This document shows, piece by piece, positions 23,574 through 28,894 of a stretch of DNA of 28,894 nucleotides; position 1 is the stretch's first letter; the number at the start of each line of letters is the position of its first letter. Below the pieces are notes generated by a model. It was given only the letters and a program-made list of their open reading frames with translations. It was not told the DNA's origin and did not search any database. This DNA is from an uncultured Candidatus Saccharibacteria bacterium. Its GTDB lineage: Bacteria; Patescibacteriota; Saccharimonadia; Saccharimonadales; Saccharimonadaceae. Where the stretch lies: NCBI GenBank assembly GCA_938040655.1, contig CALHZK010000002.1, forward strand, positions 1 through 28,894, given 5' to 3'. The position numbers and the translations under genes are program-made.

Positions 23574-24275
23574 ATGACTGACCGACCAACATCCTCCATT
23601 CGCCTGAATAAATTTGTTGCCACCGCCCTCGGAATATCGCGCCGCAAGGCAGATGAATTGATCTGCCATAATCTCATCACAGTAAACGGTGTCACGGCCC
23701 GGCTTGGCCAACCGTACCTCCCCAGCGATACCGTGGTATATCGTACTCAGACGCTCGCCGCCCAGCCACATCAGCTAATTATGCTACACAAACCGGTCGG
23801 CTACCTTTGCTCACGCGCCTCGCAGGGCGGGGTACCGACGATCTACCAGCTACTCCCAAAGAAGTTCCACCACCTCAAGCCGGTCGGTCGCCTCGACAAA
23901 GACAGCTCCGGGCTTATCCTCCTGACCAACGATGGTGATTTTGCCCACCGAATGACCCACCCATCGTTTCACAAACGCAAACGCTACCTGGTCACCCTCG
24001 ACCGGCCCCTGCAGCCGCTGCACCGGCAAATGATCAGCGACTTTGGTGTCCAGCTACCAGATGGGCCGAGTCAATTGACGCTCGAGCGCCAGCATGATGG
24101 CGATGACCACCGCTGGATCGTCCTGATGAGCGAAGGCCGCAACCGCCAAATCCGCCGCACCTTTGCCACTCTTGGCTACACCGTCCGCAAACTCCACCGG
24201 ACAGACTTCGGTGAGTATTCGCTTGATAATATTAAGCACGGAGAATTTCAGGAACGTAGCTTGCCACCAAACTAA
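23574..24275 (+). CDS. RsuA/RluB-family rRNA pseudouridine synthase
   Basis: A 233-residue enzyme that isomerises uridine to pseudouridine in rRNA. The N-terminal S4 RNA-binding domain (about 8-60, RLNKFVATALGISRRKADEL) is followed by the catalytic domain with MLHKPVGYLCS and GRLDKDSSGLILLTNDG, where Asp108 is the catalytic aspartate. The late motif is EGRNRQIRRTFATLGY. This is the family of RluB, RluE, RluF and RsuA; the target position in rRNA cannot be told. In many bacteria rluB lies close to der, which fits the der-derived ORF 0.6 kb downstream. Confidence 0.92.
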   Translation: MTDRPTSSIRLNKFVATALGISRRKADELICHNLITVNGVTARLGQPYLPSDTVVYRTQTLAAQPHQLIMLHKPVGYLCSRASQGGVPTIYQLLPKKFHHLKPVGRLDKDSSGLILLTNDGDFAHRMTHPSFHKRKRYLVTLDRPLQPLHRQMISDFGVQLPDGPSQLTLERQHDGDDHRWIVLMSEGRNRQIRRTFATLGYTVRKLHRTDFGEYSLDNIKHGEFQERSLPPN

Positions 24276-24286
24276 CGATCGGTGTA

Positions 24287-24305
24287 TTATTTTATTATAA
24301 AATAA
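24287..24305. promoter_or_regulatory. Perfect 19-bp AT palindrome upstream of the lipoprotein-like gene
   Basis: TTATTTTAT-T-ATAAAATAA is a perfect inverted repeat with 9-bp arms about a central T, 19 nt before the ATG at 24325. It could be an operator, or an AT-rich transcription end for the pseudouridine synthase gene; no GC stem is present. Confidence 0.4.
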
Positions 24306-24324
24306 AATAAGGAGCATATAATAT

Positions 24325-24780
24325 ATGGCAAAAGGCGAGACATTTTCAACCAGCGGATACGAAAGAAAGAAATTACCCGAATTATCCAAAGTAGCGGCGA
24401 TACTTGGCATCCTAGCTACTACATTAACTACTTCGGGCTGTGCTGAGCCAACAACAGAAACGACATCAAGCAGTACAGCTCAAGAGCAGGAAAGCCCTAC
24501 GACTGACATAAAGACGGATTCAAACGGCAACCCCGACCTTGATTGGAAGGTTGTTGATAAAGGCTGTACTAACAGCGCCGATTGCGAGGAAGGGGACCTT
24601 TGGGGAGAAGAAACTATGGCAAAGACCTGTGATGGCACTACATTAATATACCGATACAGCGGCTTCAAAAAAGGTGGCATCGACGTCGTCCCCAACAGCC
24701 CTCAATGTAGCCCCGCTTCACCGACACCAGAAAGTAGCCCAACACCAGCCACTGCAGCAACACCTACTCCAGCAGGCTAG
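24325..24780 (+). CDS. Lipoprotein-like secreted protein with four further cysteines
   Basis: I do not recognise this 151-residue protein. The N-terminus is basic (YERKK), followed by a hydrophobic stretch ([16 protein letters not shown]) and Cys39, a lipobox-like site although the -3 position is Thr rather than Leu. Residues 40-70 are a Ser/Thr/Glu-rich linker. The core (about 73-130) has Cys81, Cys87, Cys102 and Cys128, which could form two disulfides outside the cell. The end is a Pro/Thr/Ala-rich tail. AAGGAG lies 10 nt upstream of the ATG, so this gene is SD-led. It looks richer in A+T than its neighbours by eye and may be lineage-specific. Confidence 0.65.
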   Translation: MAKGETFSTSGYERKKLPELSKVAAILGILATTLTTSGCAEPTTETTSSSTAQEQESPTTDIKTDSNGNPDLDWKVVDKGCTNSADCEEGDLWGEETMAKTCDGTTLIYRYSGFKKGGIDVVPNSPQCSPASPTPESSPTPATAATPTPAG

Positions 24781-24832
24781 GGTTAGTTCCATTTCGTATA
24801 ACGCTCTCCTCGCGAAATCATCGCGCCTCTGA

Positions 24833-24838
24833 TATAAT
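24833..24838 (+). promoter_or_regulatory. -10 box for the Der/TopA ORF
   Basis: TATAAT lies 10 nt before the ATG at 24849, predicting a very short or absent leader. This is the expected start of a der gene. Confidence 0.55.
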
Positions 24839-24848
24839 AGGCGTACTT

Positions 24849-26378
24849 ATGCCTCATAAATTACCAACCGTCGCCATCATCGGCCAGGCCAATGTTGGCA
24901 AAAGTTCATTGTTCAATCGCTTGACGCGCGCCCGCACCGCCATCGTCGCCCGCGAAGCCGGCACCACCCGCGACAACGTCGTCGGCAAAGTCTCGTATAA
25001 GCGCCGCGCTTCGTCTCCTCATGAGAATGCGGTAGGCGCGACACCTCCTGTGCTGGAGGCTGTGGAACGTTCGCGAGGAGCGGACGTTTCAGCCGAACGC
25101 TCGCGTAGTATCTCCAGTGGAGATGCAAGCGAAAAGAGTACTCCAGCGCAGGAGCGTGGCGCTGGTGACCCCGGCTTTTCTGACGATGTCCGAGAGGCGG
25201 CTACCGCAGACTTATACTTCGAGGCCAAAGGCGAAGTCATAACCTTTGACGGATTCTTGCGTGTCTATGGCGGCGGCAAAGACGAAATCTTACCAAAGCT
25301 CCACACCGGCGACACCCTCGAAACCCACGACATCACCGCCCGCCAGACCTTCGCCCGACCACCAGCCCGCTACACCGAAGGTTCACTGGTTAAGAAGCTC
25401 GAAGACCTCGGCATCGGCCGGCCAAGCACTTACGCCACCATCATCGACACCGTCCAAACCCGCGGCTACGTCGAAAAAGGCGACAGCGAAGGCCAGCCGC
25501 GCGACGTCATCGTCCTCAGCTACAACGGCGAAGAAGTCAGCCGCGACATCGTTCAGGAAAAAACCGGTTCCACTCGCGGTAAGCTCATCCCAACGCCAAG
25601 CGGGGAACTAATCGCCGACTTCTTAACCGACCATTTCACGCAAATCGTTGACTATGATTTTACCGCCAACGTCGAAACTGAATTTGATAAAATCGCCGCC
25701 GCCGAGCTGGCTAAAAGCGCCATGCTCAACGGATTTTACACGCCATTTCACAAATTAATCGAACAGTCAGGCGGCATCGACCGCAGTAAAGTTGGCGCTA
25801 ACCGTGAAGTCGGCATCGATCCAAAGTCCGGCAAACCAATCCTGGCGCGCTTTGGCCGCTTCGGCCCAATGTTGCAACTGGGTGCCACTGACGACGAGGA
25901 CAAGCCGCGCTTTGCGCCGCTACCGAGGGGCGCGAAAATTGAAACGGTCACCCTAGAGCAAGCACTAGAAATGTTCAAACTGCCGCGCGTCGTCGGTCAA
26001 ACCGAAGACGGACAAGACATCAAAGCCAACATCGGCCGCTTCGGCCCGTACATCCAAGTCGGCAAGCTCTTCGTATCCATCAAGCCCGAGGATCCGCACC
26101 ACATCACGCTGGAAAAAGCCCGCGAACTCTACGCCGCCAAGCTCCAAGCCGAAGCCGAGAAAAATATTGCTGAATTCTCAGATGGCGTCAAGGTCCTCAA
26201 GGGCCGCTTTGGTCCGTACATCACCGACGGCACTAAAAACGCCAAGATCCCTAAAGACACCGATCCAAAAACCGTCACACACGAGCAAGCCCTGGAGCTC
26301 CTTAAGGCCGCGCCCGCGAAAGCCGCTCGCCGACGTATAGCTAGAAAAAACACCAAATCCTCAGCCCGAAAAGCCTAA
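24849..26378 (+). CDS. Chimeric ORF: N-terminus of GTPase Der joined to C-terminal half of topoisomerase I
   Basis: This 509-residue frame is not a normal gene. Residues 1-53 are the start of the first GTPase domain of Der (EngA): the P-loop GQANVGKS (12-19) and AGTTRD (38-43), up to GKVSYKRRA. The rest of Der, including the DTAG and NKxD motifs and the second GTPase domain, is missing. Residues about 54-116 come mainly from a hairpin-rich repeat. From about residue 117 the protein is Top[39 protein letters not shown] and repeated FGPYI/GRFGPM units of the Topo_C type (about 320-470). The TopA Toprim domain and active-site Tyr are absent. It should be inactive as either enzyme, so a fusion pseudogene, an assembly artefact or a new protein are all possible. 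Confidence 0.85.
   Translation: MPHKLPTVAIIGQANVGKSSLFNRLTRARTAIVAREAGTTRDNVVGKVSYKRRASSPHENAVGATPPVLEAVERSRGADVSAERSRSISSGDASEKSTPAQERGAGDPGFSDDVREAATADLYFEAKGEVITFDGFLRVYGGGKDEILPKLHTGDTLETHDITARQTFARPPARYTEGSLVKKLEDLGIGRPSTYATIIDTVQTRGYVEKGDSEGQPRDVIVLSYNGEEVSRDIVQEKTGSTRGKLIPTPSGELIADFLTDHFTQIVDYDFTANVETEFDKIAAAELAKSAMLNGFYTPFHKLIEQSGGIDRSKVGANREVGIDPKSGKPILARFGRFGPMLQLGATDDEDKPRFAPLPRGAKIETVTLEQALEMFKLPRVVGQTEDGQDIKANIGRFGPYIQVGKLFVSIKPEDPHHITLEKARELYAAKLQAEAEKNIAEFSDGVKVLKGRFGPYITDGTKNAKIPKDTDPKTVTHEQALELLKAAPAKAARRRIARKNTKSSARKA
25036..25162. repeat. Hairpin-rich palindromic element read in frame within the Der/TopA ORF
   Basis: Arms at 25036-25058 and 25141-25162 are imperfect inverted repeats: CTCCTGTGCTGGAG pairs with CTCCAGCGCAGGAG over 14 bp with one G-T, and GCGC and AC extend the match outward. 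Inside are an 8-bp hairpin ACGTTCGC-GAGGA-GCGGACGT (25067-25087, one G-T pair) and a perfect palindrome ATCTCCA-G-TGGAGAT (25110-25124). It encodes residues about 63-105 without a stop. The true ends may extend to about 25010 and 25185, where Der and TopA similarity resume. No second copy was seen in the window. Confidence 0.65.
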
Positions 26379-26431
26379 CCTTTTTTATACTATCCAATAA
26401 ATCTAAATAATAAAAACTCTCACATCATCCA

Positions 26432-26461
26432 TTGCAAAAATAGTAAAATCCATGCTATAAT
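26432..26461 (+). promoter_or_regulatory. Upstream promoter of the sigma4/HARE-HTH gene
   Basis: TTGCAA and TATAAT are separated by 18 nt. A palindrome TTGTACAA (26462-26469) follows directly. This would give a leader of about 110 nt. Confidence 0.55.
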
Positions 26462-26489
26462 TTGTACAAGCAATTATCGCAATCATCCC

Positions 26490-26518
26490 TTGACATTTAT
26501 GAATTGCAATTGTATAAT
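26490..26518 (+). promoter_or_regulatory. Consensus promoter of the sigma4/HARE-HTH gene
   Basis: TTGACA and TATAAT are both perfect and are 17 nt apart, the only full-consensus promoter in the window. The spacer contains the palindrome AATTGCAATT (26502-26511). The leader is about 53 nt and contains AGAGGA at a longish 13 nt from the ATG. Confidence 0.8.
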
Positions 26519-26577
26519 TAAAAATATATTTCAATCAATGTAACCTGTGGTGAGGCAGAGAGGACGTTTCCAATAGC

Positions 26578-27630
26578 ATGAACGAAACATCAAAAACCGA
26601 ACGAAGCTCCGACTTAAGTTCTGTCGTCGACACTATCATTTCCAAGATAAGTCAAGAGCGCGAAAAGGAAATTATTTCTCGACGATTTGGTTTATACGAT
26701 CGGAAAGAAACTCTAGAGTTGATTGGCGACATGTTTGGGATTACCCGTGAACGTGTCCGTCAGCTGGAGAAGGCAATTTTGGCACGCCTGAGGGTAGCTA
26801 TTGCCGAGGGCGAGCTGCCATCAGTCGTTGCTATGGAAAAATCTATTACTTCAAGCTTGTCCGAGATGGGAAGAGTGGCGCGAATGCAGGATTTGGCATC
26901 GCACTTTTTAGATAAGGAAGCTTCGACAATTGAGCGCGCGCACGTAGCGTTTATCGCTGAGCTAGCAGGAAACATCACCATCGTGGCAGAAAACGATGAC
27001 TACCACCAAGCTGCTGCCATCGACACTCTTGGAAACGAAAAGCAGGTTAGAACAAGAATTGAAGAAATAGTTAAAGCAATTAAGAAACATGGCGAGCCAA
27101 TCACCGCGGAAGAACTCCATAAAGGGCTAGATTACGAGCATCCATCAAACATCACGGCGCTGGCTACTGTCAGTAAAAAACTAGCTAAACTGCGTGACCA
27201 GTGGGGCCTTGCCAAATGGCCATCGGTCAATCCAAAAAATATTCGCGATAAAATCTACGTCGTTCTAGACACGAATGGACAACCAATGCACTTTTCCGAC
27301 ATCGCTAAAGGCATTCGATCTAGTGAGTTCAATCGCCGAAGCGTCACCACTCAAGCCATTCACAATGAACTCATCAAAGACAAACGCTTCGTACTGATTG
27401 GGCGAGGTATTTATGCGCTTGCCAGCTGGGGTTATAGCCGTGGTACTGTTTCTGACATCATTGCTGATATCTTAAAGAATTCAGACACGCCACTACGCCG
27501 CGATGAAATTGTCCGTCAAGTTCTTGAGAAACGACAAGTCAAAGAAACTACAATCCTACTCAATCTTCAATCAAAGCCGCAATTCAAACGAGTCGCCAAA
27601 GCTACCTACGTTTTTGACGAAACCGTTTAA
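26578..27630 (+). CDS. Sigma-70 region 4 / HARE-HTH fusion regulator
   Basis: A 350-residue protein with no sigma region 2 or 3. The N-terminus (about 24-72) is a sigma-70 region 4 helix-turn-helix: RRFGLYDRKETLELIGDMFG and ITRERVRQLEKAIL, the -35-recognition fold. After a helical linker there are about three winged-helix-like units. The clearest (about 221-287, GQPMHFSDIAKGI and FVLIGRGIYALASWGY) is HARE-HTH, the domain of the RNA polymerase delta subunit RpoE of Firmicutes and of eukaryotic ASXL proteins. The other units are at about 156-219 and 291-346. It probably binds promoter DNA and/or RNA polymerase but cannot be a complete sigma factor. Two promoters with repeated GCAAT motifs suggest tight control, perhaps autoregulation. 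Confidence 0.85.
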   Translation: MNETSKTERSSDLSSVVDTIISKISQEREKEIISRRFGLYDRKETLELIGDMFGITRERVRQLEKAILARLRVAIAEGELPSVVAMEKSITSSLSEMGRVARMQDLASHFLDKEASTIERAHVAFIAELAGNITIVAENDDYHQAAAIDTLGNEKQVRTRIEEIVKAIKKHGEPITAEELHKGLDYEHPSNITALATVSKKLAKLRDQWGLAKWPSVNPKNIRDKIYVVLDTNGQPMHFSDIAKGIRSSEFNRRSVTTQAIHNELIKDKRFVLIGRGIYALASWGYSRGTVSDIIADILKNSDTPLRRDEIVRQVLEKRQVKETTILLNLQSKPQFKRVAKATYVFDETV

Positions 27631-27631
27631 G

Positions 27632-27660
27632 TTGCAAACTTCTTCCAGAGGTGAGATAAT
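27632..27660 (+). promoter_or_regulatory. Promoter for the type IV secretion-like gene
   Basis: TTGCAA and GATAAT are separated by 17 nt, starting just 2 nt after the preceding stop. The -10 ends 9 nt before the ATG at 27670, giving a very short leader. Confidence 0.6.
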
Positions 27661-27669
27661 TTACATAGC

Positions 27670-28894
27670 ATGCAGCTTATTTCCTGGATCATCGGCACGT
27701 TGTTACAATGGTATGTTTGGCTACCGATTGTGGCGGTACTTGTATTTTTAACATGGCGAAATTATCGAAAAATCGAAGATTTCACGCCAATTGAAAGTGT
27801 ATTATTGGTGCTTGAAATCCCAAAAACCAACGATAAAAAGGAGTTGGCCGCAGAGCAATTATTTGCCTCTCTTCACGGAATCCTACGCGACAGCCGAGAG
27901 CTGCGCTTATCTGGCGGACATCAAGAGCATATCAGTTTTGAGATTGCTTCGGTCAATGGTCAAATCCGTTTTTATGTTTGGGTGCCGCGAACACTACAGA
28001 GCTTCGTTGAGGGACAAATTTACTCACAATATCCAACCGTCCAAATTCATCAGGCCGACGAAGATTACACAGAGCACCAGCGCAACCATGAAGTTGCTTA
28101 CTCTGCTGAATTAGCCCTGACTACTGATGAATTTTTACCAATTCGTACTTTTCAGAGCTTCGAAGTTGATCCACTGGCGGGCATTACTGGTACGCTAGCG
28201 AAGTTAGAAACGACCGGCGAAGAATTATGGATTCAGGTTCTAGCCAGGCCAATTCCTGATGATTGGCAGCACGCAGCTGATCGCTATATAAATAATATAA
28301 AGAACGGTCGGCAATTGTCACTGTCAGGGCTAGGTGGCGGCATGCAATGGCTCATCGGTATAATTGGCGCATTGTGGCAACCCCCTGAACAGGGAATTGG
28401 TGATGCAAAAACCATCGAATTGTCTGATCGTGACAGAACTCGCATATCTGAAGCAGAGAAAAAAGCGACAAAATTAGGCTATGAGGTAAAAATCCGTCTG
28501 GTATATATGGGCGAGAGTCAAACCAACGCTAAACTCCGAATGCAAGCACTGGTTGGAACGTTTAAGCAATTCAACTCAACCAACCTCAACGGCTTTCGCG
28601 CTGTCAAGGGTGCGTTTGGCAAAGAATTTATCGACAAATATCGCAAGCGCGCATTTTACGGCGAAGGATTTGTCCTGAATATTGAGGAGCTGGCCTCCGT
28701 CTTTCACTTACCACACACCAATGTCGAGACGCCAAACATCGTCTGGGCCAGCGCCAAAACCGCCGAACCGCCGTCCAAGCTACCCGTCCTGACCGGTAGC
28801 GACGCCAATGACGACCAAATTTCCGCCTTTGGCGTCACCAATTTCCGCGGCATCAACCACCAATTCGGCATGCTGCGCTACGACCGCTCGCGCC
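27670..28894 (+). CDS. N-terminal part of a type IV secretion-like membrane ATPase (runs off right edge)
   Basis: The frame is open for 408 codons to the window end. It starts MQLISWIIGTLLQWYVWL with a hydrophobic segment (about residues 5-28). A large mixed alpha/beta region follows (IRFYVWVPRTLQSFVEGQIY, then IPDDWQHAADRYINNIKNG). The last residues (AFGVTNFRGINHQFGMLRYD) resemble the stretch just before the P-loop in CPR proteins annotated as type IV secretion/conjugation ATPases (VirB4/VirD4/TraC-like or HerA-like). The P-loop itself would lie just beyond the edge, so the ATPase call is inference. In Patescibacteria such genes are usually near pilus or T4SS components. Confidence 0.7.
   Translation, partial: MQLISWIIGTLLQWYVWLPIVAVLVFLTWRNYRKIEDFTPIESVLLVLEIPKTNDKKELAAEQLFASLHGILRDSRELRLSGGHQEHISFEIASVNGQIRFYVWVPRTLQSFVEGQIYSQYPTVQIHQADEDYTEHQRNHEVAYSAELALTTDEFLPIRTFQSFEVDPLAGITGTLAKLETTGEELWIQVLARPIPDDWQHAADRYINNIKNGRQLSLSGLGGGMQWLIGIIGALWQPPEQGIGDAKTIELSDRDRTRISEAEKKATKLGYEVKIRLVYMGESQTNAKLRMQALVGTFKQFNSTNLNGFRAVKGAFGKEFIDKYRKRAFYGEGFVLNIEELASVFHLPHTNVETPNIVWASAKTAEPPSKLPVLTGSDANDDQISAFGVTNFRGINHQFGMLRYDRSR

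Overview
The window looks like a chromosomal segment from a member of the Candidate Phyla Radiation, most probably Candidatus Saccharibacteria (TM7). This is inferred from the gene set: a compact F-type ATP synthase, a sortase with a long Pro/Gln-rich N-terminus, a DUF3048 protein, a sigma-region-4/HARE-HTH regulator and a CPR-style type IV secretion-like membrane protein. Many genes also have a -10 box almost touching the start codon. UGA is used as a stop (for example at the ends of the ABC-F, AtpI-like and receiver genes), so there is no sign of the UGA=Gly code of Gracilibacteria/Absconditabacteria.

Layout. 1-2951 (minus): the proximal part of an ATP synthase operon, atpI-like, atpB, atpE, atpF, atpH and the 5' part of atpA, which runs off the left edge. 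3008-6633: a small basic protein, a glutaredoxin-like protein, a convergent ABC-F ATPase, then smpB overlapping an alpha/beta hydrolase. 6675-10128: three GT4 glycosyltransferases, one plus and two minus, the minus pair resembling glycolipid (diacylglycerol) glycosyltransferases. 10212-11854: exonuclease III followed by a degenerate NAD(P)HX-dehydratase-like protein. 11885-11971: tRNA-Leu(CAA). 12075-15926: sortase, a membrane-anchored PEGA/propeller-like protein and a DUF4367-like membrane protein. 15966-17414: gltX. 17465-23554: a signalling block made of a DUF3048 protein, histidine kinase, receiver, tRNA-Glu(CTC), a second histidine kinase and a receiver with a Pro-rich tail. 23574-26378: an RsuA/RluB-type pseudouridine synthase, a Cys-containing lipoprotein-like protein, and an ORF joining the first ~53 residues of the GTPase Der to the C-terminal half of topoisomerase I. 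26578-28894: the sigma4/HARE-HTH regulator and the N-terminal part of a large membrane protein of the type IV secretion ATPase type.

Three things stand out. First, the Der/TopA junction is occupied by a hairpin-rich ~127 bp element bounded by imperfect inverted repeats and read through in frame. It resembles the Rickettsia palindromic elements in style and is either a real gene fusion or a repeat-mediated rearrangement or misassembly. Second, about fifteen promoter-proximal genes have a TATAAT-like hexamer 6-10 nt upstream of ATG, which predicts leaderless or nearly leaderless mRNAs, while operon-internal genes use Shine-Dalgarno sequences. Third, the second histidine kinase and its neighbouring response regulator share a short I-E-Q-x-L-A-Q motif inside otherwise low-complexity tails.

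All calls come from reading the sequence by eye; no database search was possible.
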